A DNA stretch of 64,000 nucleotides from Ruminococcus gauvreauii (lineage in GTDB: Bacteria > Bacillota > Clostridia > Lachnospirales > Lachnospiraceae), in the NCBI RefSeq assembly GCF_025151995.1, contig NZ_CP102290.1, forward strand, positions 2,108,001-2,172,000, written 5' to 3'. Below, piece by piece: positions 31,938-40,446 of the stretch (its first letter is position 1; each line of letters begins with the position of its first letter). Below the pieces are notes generated by a model. It had not been told where the DNA came from, made no database searches, and worked only from the letters and a program-made list of their open reading frames with translations. Made by a program: the position numbers and the translations under genes.

Positions 31938-32201
31938 ATGAATCCAAAATATCGCTGTCCTGCTTGCGGAGCAGAAAGCTTTGAGGTGACAGCTCATGTC
32001 ACGCAGGACTGGAAGATCGACTGTAACGGAACCTTTCTGGAATCTCTAAATGAGTGCGTCGAGGTTACGCATTATCCTGATGAGAATGACATTTGGGATT
32101 GTGCCAATTGTGGCTTCAGCGCAGCGGGATGTGAGTTCCGAAATCAGTCTGAGGAGCAGAAAGGAGACAAAGAATATGAACCAACAAAAAAAGAATCTTG
32201 A
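31938..32201 (+). CDS. Small zinc-ribbon-like protein
   Basis: An 87-residue protein with CPAC at residues 8-11 and CANC near residue 56, together a likely four-Cys zinc site, followed by a charged tail. GAAAGGAAAAGAGG precedes the start. It overlaps the next gene by 26 bases. A nucleic-acid or protein-binding role is possible. Confidence 0.7.
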   Translation: MNPKYRCPACGAESFEVTAHVTQDWKIDCNGTFLESLNECVEVTHYPDENDIWDCANCGFSAAGCEFRNQSEEQKGDKEYEPTKKES

Positions 32202-32385
32202 AATCACTGGCAGGCTTATCTGTCCACTGTCTGTTGGAACTGCAGCTTTTATCGCAGAAAATGGTGGGATACGCAGGACAAGTAATGTTCTTCGGATGGA
32301 GAGGATTTCTCCTGATGAGATCCGTTTTGAGACCTGTAATACCAACTACCGCCTGCATCTTATCCGGCAGGAGGTGACGGCATGA
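32176..32385 (+). CDS. Small hypothetical ICE protein
   Basis: A 69-residue protein starting at ATG 32176 after AAAGGAGA. It is beta-rich (LEITGRLICPLSVGTAAFI). It overlaps the preceding gene by 26 bases and the following by four (ATGA), so it is translationally coupled. No family recognised. Confidence 0.65.
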   Translation: MNQQKKNLEITGRLICPLSVGTAAFIAENGGIRRTSNVLRMERISPDEIRFETCNTNYRLHLIRQEVTA

Positions 32386-33128
32386 GCAGTGAAATTTTTT
32401 ATGACAAGGCATTCATCCTTGTCGGGGAGAAATATATCCCCGTTGTAAATCATGGCTCGTCAAACTGCTTTGACTTTGATAGTCGGGGTCGTGAGATCCC
32501 GGAAAAGCATTGGTCGGTTCTGAACTACCCTCATACCGGGAGGATGCTGTTTACTGCAGAAGAAATGCAGGAGATAGCAGCCGTCCATGAGGAAGCCAAT
32601 AGGAATAACCGGGGCGGGACACGCAAAAGCCGAAATCGGTCTTTTGAAGAAGGCGAGTTTGGGCGCTGGATCCTGGCAGGGATGAAATCGGCACATACCG
32701 TGGAGGACTACAGAAAACACGGGAATACCGTGACAGTGATTGATTATGACCATGACTATTGGCAAAGGCACTGTGTGTCTACGACAGAGGAATTGCTGGA
32801 TAAGATCAAGGAGCTTTCAGGCCACAGCATTACAGTATCTTTCTGGGACGACCGCCATGTTACCCATCCGCCCATGCGGCGCAAGGGAACGCCCTTTGAT
32901 TTCGGCACACTGCCGGAGTTTTATGTGCTGCGGGCAGCGCAGGGGTATTTTGTGAAGCGGAGCAGCCGAAAGATCTGGTTTGCAAGGTTTCAAAAGCCGA
33001 AATCACAGATGATTCGGAAGTTCAAGACCGAAAAGGCGGCACAGGACTATTTGGACAGCAATCAAAAATTCTTTTCAGGATACGCATTTGAAATCGAATG
33101 CGTACAGAACGGTGGTGTCACAGCATGA
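32382..33128 (+). CDS. Hypothetical ICE protein
   Basis: A 248-residue soluble protein with overlapping starts on both sides (ATGA at each). There is a central basic RNNRGGTRKSRNRSFEEG stretch and a C-terminal IWFARFQKPKSQ segment with many aromatic and basic residues, which could bind nucleic acid. No motif of a known family is recognised. It belongs to the co-translated backbone block. Confidence 0.65.
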   Translation: MSSEIFYDKAFILVGEKYIPVVNHGSSNCFDFDSRGREIPEKHWSVLNYPHTGRMLFTAEEMQEIAAVHEEANRNNRGGTRKSRNRSFEEGEFGRWILAGMKSAHTVEDYRKHGNTVTVIDYDHDYWQRHCVSTTEELLDKIKELSGHSITVSFWDDRHVTHPPMRRKGTPFDFGTLPEFYVLRAAQGYFVKRSSRKIWFARFQKPKSQMIRKFKTEKAAQDYLDSNQKFFSGYAFEIECVQNGGVTA

Positions 33129-33619
33129 GGGAGTCAAGGCCAGACCGCTTCCGCCGTGTGGCAGAAGCCCGGGTCAACAAGATTATCAAAATGGTAAGAC
33201 TGCTTGGAAATTGTTCCAATCTTGCCGTATATGCTTTTACGCAAGAGCAGGTACAGCAGATTTTTGCTACATTGCGGGATGAATTGGACAGAGCGCAGAA
33301 GCGATATACCCAGTCTTACAAGAAAAGGTTTTCGCTGTCGGACGAACAGTATGCTTCCCTGCCGAAATATCCGACCATCGTACTGCCTCTGCCGGATGGA
33401 AGCAGTCTTAGGGCAGTTGCAATCGACGATGAGAATTTTCCTGCAATCAATGTTTACTGGGATACAGAAAAGCCGGAGATTGATGGGCCAATCTGTTTTG
33501 CAGAATACAATCCTGAACGCGGTCCCTGCCACGAGGTCTGCATTGGAGCTTACCAGTCTGACAAGGAAGACACAGTTTATTACAAGCCATATATGGCAGA
33601 AAGGGAATCAAATGAGTAA
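33125..33619 (+). CDS. Hypothetical ICE protein
   Basis: A 164-residue soluble protein starting at ATG 33125, which overlaps the previous stop. The basic N-terminus (RPDRFRRVAEARVNKIIKM) is helical and the C-terminal half is acidic and beta-rich with three Cys. It overlaps the gene at 33612 by eight bases. No family recognised; an upstream start at 33098 is less likely. Confidence 0.65.
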   Translation: MRESRPDRFRRVAEARVNKIIKMVRLLGNCSNLAVYAFTQEQVQQIFATLRDELDRAQKRYTQSYKKRFSLSDEQYASLPKYPTIVLPLPDGSSLRAVAIDDENFPAINVYWDTEKPEIDGPICFAEYNPERGPCHEVCIGAYQSDKEDTVYYKPYMAERESNE

Positions 33620-34412
33620 TTACATATACTGCCGCACACTCAAACTGGACTGGAAAGAAGTGTCCAGACTGATCGCAGAATGTGCAGGCAAAATTTTAAA
33701 CAGAACGATTCATGGCACAGCGGGTTATGAGGATGATCATTACTGGGGCTTTCAGGCGACCACTGGTCGTTTTACCATTGCCGAAATAGACAAGCTTATC
33801 CGGTTTGTTAATGGGGATGAGGAGATGCAGCAAGAAGCAATTCCTCAGGATTCAGACAAATCAGCCGCAATCGGAGAGCGTTTGTCCCGTGCTCTGTTGG
33901 AAAAAGCTTTAAGACTGTCATGGTGCCATGAGAGTACCACGGAATTGGCTCTTTGGCTGGTCAACGTCCGGGAAAAACGGCCGGCAGTCTATAAACGGAT
34001 TGTTGAGATCAGCCCGCATGATATTTGCTTGGATAATCTTAGGAGCAAAAGTGAATTGATTGCTTATCTCCACGAAAACGGTCCAACACATTCCACGCTG
34101 ATGGATTTCTGCGCGGATTACAGGGAGCGGTATCACAACGAACTCTGCTGGAACTATCCAATCTCTGATGGGCTGCATCTTGGCACGTTTTTCGTTCTCG
34201 TAAAGGAGGGCGTTCTGGCTCTTCCTTATGACGATGCGGATAAGGTGGACTATGAGCTGCTTTGTCTGGATGATGCCAAAATGTGTGACAGAGAATCTAT
34301 GGAGAATCTCATAACGGAGTGGGATAGCTTCGACCGGGATTTACGCTCCGCCATGCAGGGCATGAGGGCGTTTTACCGCAGAGAGGAGGAGCAACATGAA
34401 TCAGAAAATTGA
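33612..34412 (+). CDS. Hypothetical ICE protein
   Basis: A 266-residue protein starting at ATG 33612. The same frame is open further upstream, but only across the preceding gene. It has two mainly helical parts: about 1-80 with WGFQATTGRFTIAEID, and about 85-266 with many Trp and charged residues. No domain is recognised. It overlaps the gene at 34396 by 17 bases. Confidence 0.65.
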   Translation: MSNYIYCRTLKLDWKEVSRLIAECAGKILNRTIHGTAGYEDDHYWGFQATTGRFTIAEIDKLIRFVNGDEEMQQEAIPQDSDKSAAIGERLSRALLEKALRLSWCHESTTELALWLVNVREKRPAVYKRIVEISPHDICLDNLRSKSELIAYLHENGPTHSTLMDFCADYRERYHNELCWNYPISDGLHLGTFFVLVKEGVLALPYDDADKVDYELLCLDDAKMCDRESMENLITEWDSFDRDLRSAMQGMRAFYRREEEQHESEN

Positions 34413-34824
34413 CTGGCTCATCCATCTGGTGGCCAACGGCGCCTGTGATGAATGTGGTGAGGTAGAAACAGACTTTTTGCCCTATATGTGCAATGCTCAC
34501 ACCCACGGGCTGGAACGCTATGGGCACTTGGATTTCCAAATGGTACTTTTTTTGCCGACGGAGGAGATTGGACGAATCCTCAATACTTTGGGGCTAAGAG
34601 TTCAGTCTGGAGAACGCTTCCGGTCTGGAGATATGGTTTCCGGAATTTATGAAGACTGCGATGTGCGCTTGGATGAGTATGATGAAACCGGGCGCAAGGT
34701 CTTGCGGGTCATCATACCGGATGCGAACAATATCTTCCCAGGGGAAGGAGATTGTATGCTCCCATACTGTCTGCAGCTCTTGAAGACAGATGAGCTCTGC
34801 GTAGAAAGGGGGATACCATCATGA
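34396..34824 (+). CDS. DUF4262-like protein
   Basis: A 142-residue protein. The segment CNAHTHGLERYGHLDFQMVL (about residues 32-51), followed by a hydrophobic helix, resembles the short-chain pattern of DUF4262 proteins, which have a conserved HT-x-GL motif and a G-H-x-E/D segment. Function unknown. GAGAGGAGGAG precedes the start. It overlaps the next gene by four bases. Confidence 0.6.
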   Translation: MNQKIDWLIHLVANGACDECGEVETDFLPYMCNAHTHGLERYGHLDFQMVLFLPTEEIGRILNTLGLRVQSGERFRSGDMVSGIYEDCDVRLDEYDETGRKVLRVIIPDANNIFPGEGDCMLPYCLQLLKTDELCVERGIPS

Positions 34825-35198
34825 AAATCACGTTGTATCAAATCATCCCGGAACCGGAAAACAGATACTTGATATTCAGCGATTTGAGAAGCATCCGGGC
34901 GGCAAGCGGCGGACATGTTCCGGCTGAGATTTACGAAGCAGTATTCAGCGGGGATCTGGACATCGCCGTGCCCCGGAATGCCAAAAACAAAATGGATCAA
35001 GAACTTGCCGAACTGGAAGCGGTATATGTACGTTTTAACGTATCGCATCCGGAAGGCTTCCGTGGACGGTCCATGACCATGTCGGATGTAGTCGAGGTCA
35101 TCCGTTCCGAAAAGGAAAGCAGGTTTTTCTTCTGCGACCGGTTCGGATTTGAGGAGATTGCGTTTGAAAAGGAAAAAGCTGATTTTGGGCGCCTGTAG
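34821..35198 (+). CDS. YodL-domain protein
   Basis: A 125-residue protein resembling the YodL domain of mobile-element proteins: LYQIIPEPENRYLIFSDL at the start, a central YEAVFSGDLD, and the FNVSHPEGFRGRSMTMSDVV block, which matches the family's typical YxxFN-x-x-HPxDFxGxSLSxSDVV pattern. In gut Firmicutes this domain is found in large ICE and plasmid proteins and also alone, as here. Its biochemical role is unknown. It overlaps the previous gene by four bases. Confidence 0.75.
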   Translation: MKITLYQIIPEPENRYLIFSDLRSIRAASGGHVPAEIYEAVFSGDLDIAVPRNAKNKMDQELAELEAVYVRFNVSHPEGFRGRSMTMSDVVEVIRSEKESRFFFCDRFGFEEIAFEKEKADFGRL

Positions 35199-35218
35199 GG
35201 CGCAGAAAGGATACAATC

Positions 35219-35431
35219 ATGAAGAAACTGATATTGAACTATAAAGGGCGCGACAGCTGGGACAGACCGGTTTATGAATCGGAAGGCCGACTGTATGTGG
35301 ATGTGGATCCACGCAAAGGCTGGAAACCGAATATCTGTACGAAGTACAATAATGAGTTTGATGGAGAGCCGGATACGCCGATTGCCGAAGATACCGTTGT
35401 GGAGTTTGTTCCGTGTCGGGATATCTGGTAA
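35219..35431 (+). CDS. Small hypothetical ICE protein
   Basis: A 70-residue protein with a GAAAGGA ribosome site. It has strands and turns rich in Asp and Trp (YKGRDSWDRPVYESEGRLYV) and one C-terminal Cys. Similar short proteins often follow YodL genes in such elements. No function is known. Confidence 0.65.
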   Translation: MKKLILNYKGRDSWDRPVYESEGRLYVDVDPRKGWKPNICTKYNNEFDGEPDTPIAEDTVVEFVPCRDIW

Positions 35432-35444
35432 GCGAGGAGGACGT

Positions 35445-36125
35445 ATGAAAGAATTCATGACAAAAATGGTTCCTGTCAATCTGTCAGACCGATTTCCATT
35501 CAAATGCAGGATGTGCGGCGCTTGCTGCCGGCATGTCAGGGAAAGTGTGCCGCTGGAGAGTCTGGATGCTTTTCGGCTTGCCAAACATCTGAGGGACAAA
35601 GGTGAAAATGTGAGCTGTGTGGAAGATGTGCTTGCTGCCTACGCAGAGCCTGTCTTACTTAGTGAAAACGGGTATACGGTATTTATGCTGAAAACGGTTG
35701 GAGCGGATGAAGCGTGCATTTTTCTGAAAGATAATCGGTGTACGATTCATTCTGTTCATCCGCGGGCGTGCCGTACATATCCCATTGCTGTCGGACCATA
35801 TGAACTTGGCGGGTATGAACAGTATCTCAGTATGGAGCAGCCACATCACTATTCGGGTCCACAGATGTCTGTGAAAAAATGGATTCAAAAACGCTGTAGT
35901 AAACAGGATTTTGAATTTTTGAACACGGATATTGGTTCAGCACAGGAGATAGAAAAATTATTGAAGAAGATTCCTGAGCATAACCGGACAAGGGCCGTGA
36001 TGATGTTCCTTTTCTACAAGTACTCGGATTACGATCTGGATAAGTCTTTCCTTCCACAGTTTAAAAGCAATAACGATAAGCTGCTGGAGGTTCTGCGCAA
36101 AATGGCGGATGACAAAGATAACTAA
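35445..36125 (+). CDS. YkgJ-family cysteine-cluster protein 1
   Basis: A 226-residue protein of the YkgJ/CxxCxxCC family, thought to bind zinc or an iron-sulfur cluster. The defining cluster is CRMCGACCRH (about residues 24-33), followed by a later Cys set including CIFLKDNRCTIHSVHPRACRTYP (broken by loops), about 92-115. GAGGAGGACGT precedes ATG 35445. A second family member lies at 36199. Both share a C-terminal helical domain ending in FLPQF plus a charged helix, so they may be paralogues working together. Confidence 0.85.
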   Translation: MKEFMTKMVPVNLSDRFPFKCRMCGACCRHVRESVPLESLDAFRLAKHLRDKGENVSCVEDVLAAYAEPVLLSENGYTVFMLKTVGADEACIFLKDNRCTIHSVHPRACRTYPIAVGPYELGGYEQYLSMEQPHHYSGPQMSVKKWIQKRCSKQDFEFLNTDIGSAQEIEKLLKKIPEHNRTRAVMMFLFYKYSDYDLDKSFLPQFKSNNDKLLEVLRKMADDKDN

Positions 36126-36152
36126 ATTTTCAAGTCAGTATGACACAACAAC

Positions 36153-36180
36153 AAGGCGTCGAAATTCGGCGCCTTAATTA
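36153..36180 (+). terminator. Terminator between the two YkgJ genes
   Basis: AAGGCGTCG pairs with CGGCGCCTT (9 bp, one G-U), followed by AATTATTTTT. Confidence 0.7.
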
Positions 36181-36198
36181 TTTTTAGGAGGAAATACC

Positions 36199-36930
36199 AT
36201 GGATGAAAGATTAAAAAATATCGTAGACAATTTTGAGGCAATGAAAATCGGTGTGGATGAGCCGTTTCCATTTCATTGCACCATGTGCGGCAAATGCTGC
36301 ATCAATCGGGAGGATATCCTTTTGACGCCGCGAGATATCTATAACATGGCAAAGGAGCTTGGGATAACGACTAAAGAGCTGTTTGAAACCTATTGTGAGA
36401 CTTATATTGGCTGCGACTCCCGTGTGCCTATAGTCAGATTGAAGCCTCGTGGCTCCATAAAAAGATGCCCGTTGATGAAAGACAGAAAATGCTCTGTCCA
36501 TAAGGCAAAACCGGCGGTATGCGCTCTGTTTCCGATAGGAAGATGCCTGATGTTTGAAAAGGATTCAAATCCTTCAGAGAAAATTTCAGCAAGCCAGATA
36601 CAGTATATTTTTACCAATCCTGGGTGCGGTGATAATGCTGAAACCCATACGGTGCGGGAATGGCTTGGAGAGTTTGGAATGTCACTGGAGGATGAGTTTT
36701 TTGTCAAGTGGCAGCAGGCAATCATGGAATTCGGGCAGTTTTTCCGTGAAGCGGAAAAGACGGCCAGTGAGCGTATCATGGAGCTGTCATGGACAGCGGC
36801 TTTTGTCGGCTTATATCTGCATTATGAAACTGATCAGGAATTTCTGCCGCAGTTTGAAAAGAATGTCCGGGAAATCACTGCACTGCTGCAGATGGCGCCC
36901 ATAAAGGAAGGCGGTAGAGCAAATGAATGA
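36199..36930 (+). CDS. YkgJ-family cysteine-cluster protein 2
   Basis: A 243-residue member of the same family as the gene at 35445. The first cluster is CTMCGKCCIN (about residues 29-38); the second includes CPLMKDRKCSVHKAKPAVC (about 94-112). As in many such proteins, a Cys-rich core is followed by a helical C-terminal part. AGGAGGAAATACC precedes the start. It overlaps the gene at 36923 by eight bases. Two different members side by side are uncommon. Confidence 0.85.
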   Translation: MDERLKNIVDNFEAMKIGVDEPFPFHCTMCGKCCINREDILLTPRDIYNMAKELGITTKELFETYCETYIGCDSRVPIVRLKPRGSIKRCPLMKDRKCSVHKAKPAVCALFPIGRCLMFEKDSNPSEKISASQIQYIFTNPGCGDNAETHTVREWLGEFGMSLEDEFFVKWQQAIMEFGQFFREAEKTASERIMELSWTAAFVGLYLHYETDQEFLPQFEKNVREITALLQMAPIKEGGRANE

Positions 36931-37588
36931 GGATCGTAACCAGCATCAGGTTATCCGAAAGGATGCTCGCAACTGCTTTGTGGAGAGCTTAAATGATGCT
37001 TTTGAGATTGGGAGGATCCATCTTGCTTTTGCGACCTACGATTTGAGCCGTCCGATTGGACAACGGCAGACAAACAACATCCATATTTACATTGCGGTGG
37101 ACGAGTTTCTGGAATTATGCCGCAAGCTGGAAGGTGGGGAACTTCGTTATCTGCTAAAGAATAAGAAGACAAGCGGGGATAAAACACCGCTTTATCAGTG
37201 CCTGGGTGGTACTTCTGCCGAAAAGCTTGCAAAATACGGGCGTTCTCGGGCAGATGGAAAAAGCCTGTCCAGAACAGCACAGCTATTGGCAGGAAGCAAA
37301 TCGGATTTCCTGTTTGTAGCGGATAGCGGACCTGGTGAAACAGATCAGAAAGGTTTAATCGTTCCCAAGTTCGGAAGTAAGCCGGAAAATCATGTGGCAG
37401 TCAGTATGACATTTGAAACATTCAGTGAACTGTTGCTTACGACAAGGCTGCACTATTCAGCATGGCTGGGTGCATGGTATGCAAACCAATATCATCCGGG
37501 CAACCAGCGAACAGCACAGGCACAGGAAAACCCACAGTATCAGGAGAAGCAGGGAGAAGCAGAATACGCTTCTGATCCAATGTTCTAA
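36923..37588 (+). CDS. Hypothetical ICE protein
   Basis: A 221-residue protein overlapping the second YkgJ gene. It has an ordered alpha/beta part (about 20-190; IHIYIAVDEFLELCRKL, then ADSGPGETDQKGLIVPKFG) and a Gln-rich tail (about 195-215). It is the last gene before a terminator and the 37.6-kb junction. No family is recognised. The tail pattern is sometimes seen in single-strand DNA-binding or relaxosome proteins, but that is speculative. Confidence 0.65.
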   Translation: MNEDRNQHQVIRKDARNCFVESLNDAFEIGRIHLAFATYDLSRPIGQRQTNNIHIYIAVDEFLELCRKLEGGELRYLLKNKKTSGDKTPLYQCLGGTSAEKLAKYGRSRADGKSLSRTAQLLAGSKSDFLFVADSGPGETDQKGLIVPKFGSKPENHVAVSMTFETFSELLLTTRLHYSAWLGAWYANQYHPGNQRTAQAQENPQYQEKQGEAEYASDPMF

Positions 37589-37602
37589 AGTAGAATGAAA
37601 AA

Positions 37603-37634
37603 GCGGTGCAGTCTGATGATTGCACCGTTTTTTG
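37603..37634 (+). terminator. Terminator at the end of the first backbone block
   Basis: CGGTGCA pairs with TGCACCG, followed by TTTTTT. After it the gene content changes to regulator-transporter cassettes. Confidence 0.75.
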
Positions 37635-37829
37635 CGCCTTGAGGGGCCCATTTCAATGGGCTGAATCCAAACCGACTGCAAAGATACAGAGCCGGTAAAC
37701 TTGTGAGTTGAACCATTTGTCGGCGTTGGCACATTTGTGAATGCAAAGAAATTTTATTATAATAAACCCTACACTATAACACCATACTTTTTATATATGG
37801 TATGCTTAACAGAACGGAGGTGGTTACAA

Positions 37830-38579
37830 ATGAATACATATACTACTTCGGAAGTAGCAAAGATGATAGGCATACATCCGAATACTGTACGGCTTTATGA
37901 AGAATGGGGACTGATACCAAATGCAGAGCGTAAAGCAAACGGTTATCGTATATTTACCGATTTCCATATTGAACAGTTTCGGCTTGCCCGTACCGCATTT
38001 CAAATAGAGGTCCTTCAGAACGGACTGAGAAAAAAGATTGTGGAAACGGTTAAGGTTTCAGCAAAGAAAGACTTTGATCAAGCACTTGTTTTGGCAAATG
38101 AATATCTGAGTCAGATACAAAAGGAAGAAAGAAATGCGGAAGAAGCTATTGCTATAACAATGCAGATTTTAGAGGGGAAAGCAATATCCGAAACACCGCC
38201 GCGTTGCCTGAAACGTAAAGAAGTTTCGGAATATCTGAATATTTCCATGGATACACTCCGAAATTGGGAACTAAACGGTCTGATGCGAATAAAGCGTAAG
38301 CAAAATGGCTATCGCTATTACACAGACGAAGACATAAAGCGATTAAAAATAATAAGATCACTTCGGTGTGCCAATTATTCATTGGAAGCAATCCTGCGTA
38401 TGCTCCATGCGCTCTCAGACGACCCTCATACCAATATAAAACGGGTACTTAATACTCCAAAAGACGATACGGATATTATATCCGTATGCGACAGACTGAT
38501 TATCTCATTGCAAAAGGCAGCGGAAAATGCCAAGAAAATGATAGGCATTCTTAATGATATGAAAAGTATATTTTCCTAA
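37830..38579 (+). CDS. Regulator with two tandem MerR-type HTH domains
   Basis: A 249-residue protein starting at ATG 37830 after ACGGAGGTGG. The first MerR helix-turn-helix is at about residues 2-70 (TTSEVAKMIGIHPNTVRLYE). A helical linker follows. The second is at about 125-195 (LKRKEVSEYLNISMDTLRNWE, then NGYRYYTDEDIKRL). Ordinary MerR proteins have one such domain plus an effector domain; here two complete DNA-binding units face each other across a helix. It lies 73 bases upstream of an ABC-2 exporter, which it probably controls. Confidence 0.85.
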   Translation: MNTYTTSEVAKMIGIHPNTVRLYEEWGLIPNAERKANGYRIFTDFHIEQFRLARTAFQIEVLQNGLRKKIVETVKVSAKKDFDQALVLANEYLSQIQKEERNAEEAIAITMQILEGKAISETPPRCLKRKEVSEYLNISMDTLRNWELNGLMRIKRKQNGYRYYTDEDIKRLKIIRSLRCANYSLEAILRMLHALSDDPHTNIKRVLNTPKDDTDIISVCDRLIISLQKAAENAKKMIGILNDMKSIFS

Positions 38580-38652
38580 CCCTCCACCTTTACACCAACC
38601 TTTTTTGAACTGCTAAAATAATGTAGTAAAAACGAAAAAGGAGGACAGGTTG

Positions 38653-39387
38653 ATGGAAGAAATCATCAGCGTAAAACAACTTTCAAAATCTTATGGCAGA
38701 TTGAATGCCGTGCAGGGCCTGGATTTGTCAGTAACACAAGGTTCGGTCTTCGGGTTGCTTGGGGCAAACGGTGCAGGAAAAAGCACCACAATCGAATGTA
38801 TGTTAGGCACAAGAAAACCCGATGCAGGTACGGTTTCCATTTTAGGGATGGACCCACTCCTGCAAAGAAAACAGCTTTTTGAAAATGTCGGTGTTCAATT
38901 CCAGGAAGCGAATTATCAAGATAAAGTGACGGTTTCCGAATTGTGCGAAGTAACACAGTCACTCTATAAGAATGCTGCAGATTATGGGGAACTTCTGAAA
39001 CAGTTTGGCATCTTTGATAAAGCAAAAAGTATGGTAAAGGAGCTTTCAGGAGGACAGCGGCAAAAGCTGTTTATTGTTTTGGCTTTGATACCGCAGCCTA
39101 AAGTTGTTTTTCTGGACGAGCTGACCACGGGGCTTGACGCAAAAGCCAGACGAGAGGTATGGAAAATCTTATCTGACCTCAAAGAAAAAGGACTGACCAT
39201 TTTTCTGACCTCGCATTTTATGGATGAGGTAGAAGCATTATGCGACACAATCTGCATACTAAAAAGGGGGAAAGCCGTCTTTTATGGAACAGTAGAAGAA
39301 GCCATTGCAGGCAGTCCTTATGACAAATTTGAAGATGCGTACTTATGGTATTCTGACGAGGGGGTAAGCGAAAATGAGAACATTTAA
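38653..39387 (+). CDS. ABC-2 exporter ATP-binding protein
   Basis: A 244-residue ATPase. Walker A is GANGAGKST, the signature LSGGQRQKLF, Walker B VVFLDELTTGLD, and the switch His is in TSHFMDEV. The unusual DEL in place of DEP at Walker B is common in this daunorubicin/CcmA-type group. It overlaps the permease gene by 14 bases. Together they would export a drug, peptide or lipid under control of the double-MerR regulator upstream. Confidence 0.9.
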   Translation: MEEIISVKQLSKSYGRLNAVQGLDLSVTQGSVFGLLGANGAGKSTTIECMLGTRKPDAGTVSILGMDPLLQRKQLFENVGVQFQEANYQDKVTVSELCEVTQSLYKNAADYGELLKQFGIFDKAKSMVKELSGGQRQKLFIVLALIPQPKVVFLDELTTGLDAKARREVWKILSDLKEKGLTIFLTSHFMDEVEALCDTICILKRGKAVFYGTVEEAIAGSPYDKFEDAYLWYSDEGVSENENI

Positions 39388-40117
39388 AACAATACTGAAA
39401 AACGAAATGAAACTGTCCCTGAGGGATATGAACATGGTCATATTTGCAATCTGTATTCCACTCGTGGTTTTGATTATACTTGGCGTTATTTACGGCGACA
39501 AACCAGCTTTTGAAGGTGCAGAGTACACATTTCTCGATCAGTCCTTTGGAGCGTTGTCAACGATTGCGATTTGTTCAGGCGGCGTTATGGGGTTGCCTCT
39601 TGTGGTATCCGATTACCGAAGCAGAAAGATATTGAAACGCTTTAAGGTCACTCCTGTCAGCCCCGTAATGATTTTAACGGTGCAGGTGGCGATTTACATA
39701 ATTTATTCCGTTGCATCGCTTGCATTGCTCTATATAGTATCAACGCTCTTTTTTGGCTTCCACCTGCTTGGTTCTCTGCCTGCTTTCCTTGGCGGATATA
39801 TATTGGTAATGCTCTCCATATTCAGCATCGGAATGATGGTTGGGGGAATATCTCCCAACTCTCAGACAGCGAGCGTAATTGCAAGCCTGCTCTATTTCCC
39901 AATGCTTATTTTTTCTGGAGCAACCCTGCCGTATGAGGAAATGCCGAGTGCATTGCAAAAGATAGCGGATATTCTGCCTTTGACACAGGGGATAAAGATT
40001 TTGAAAGCTGCTTCGTTAGGACTTCCAATCGAAAATATTTTTGTTCCGCTTATTGTCATGGCGGTACTTGCTGTCATTTGTATCGGTGTGTCTTTTCGCT
40101 TTTTCAGATGGGAGTAA
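39374..40117 (+). CDS. ABC-2 exporter permease
   Basis: A 247-residue ABC-2 membrane protein with about six hydrophobic segments. The KNEMKLSLRDMNMVIFAI start and the RSRKILKRFKVTPVSPVMIL loop are typical of the NatB/DrrB group. The segment FPMLIFSGATLPYEEMP is the conserved ABC-2 signature near the C-terminus. It pairs with the ATPase at 38653. No gene follows within 300 bases on this strand. Confidence 0.88.
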   Translation: MRTFKTILKNEMKLSLRDMNMVIFAICIPLVVLIILGVIYGDKPAFEGAEYTFLDQSFGALSTIAICSGGVMGLPLVVSDYRSRKILKRFKVTPVSPVMILTVQVAIYIIYSVASLALLYIVSTLFFGFHLLGSLPAFLGGYILVMLSIFSIGMMVGGISPNSQTASVIASLLYFPMLIFSGATLPYEEMPSALQKIADILPLTQGIKILKAASLGLPIENIFVPLIVMAVLAVICIGVSFRFFRWE

Positions 40118-40446
40118 CAAGTAATATGGAATGGCTCATATTCTTTCTTTGTGGGAGAAAAATCCGTAATAGGATTAGAGAGGACACGATGTCTGCCTGC
40201 CCGCTAAACGCCTCCTCTGGGGAAATTTTTTGAAATGATTTTCAGGGTATAGAGCAGACCGCAGAAAACAACAAATTTCGCCCGGCAGGTCGTAGGCCAA
40301 TCGGGCGAATATAGAAGTATTATGAAGTTGATTTACATGGTATAGTACATACTCGGTAAATGTGGCATGAAAAGAGGGCTGCTGTAGGCTACCTTTATTT
40401 TGTTTGGGCGCATGAAAATCCCGTCACCACAACAACGGTTTTTCTA
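40118..40446. other. Intergenic region without a gene
   Basis: TTCGCCCG (40277-40284) and CGGGCGAA (40302-40309) form an 8-bp hairpin without a T tract. Otherwise I see no gene, promoter or RNA that I can support. It separates the rightward ABC cassette from the leftward GNAT gene. Confidence 0.5.

Noticed and set aside
36923..37588. Assignment as a relaxosome or SSB-like protein
   Set aside because: Only a Gln-rich tail suggests this; there is no OB-fold or HTH pattern, so it is left as hypothetical.
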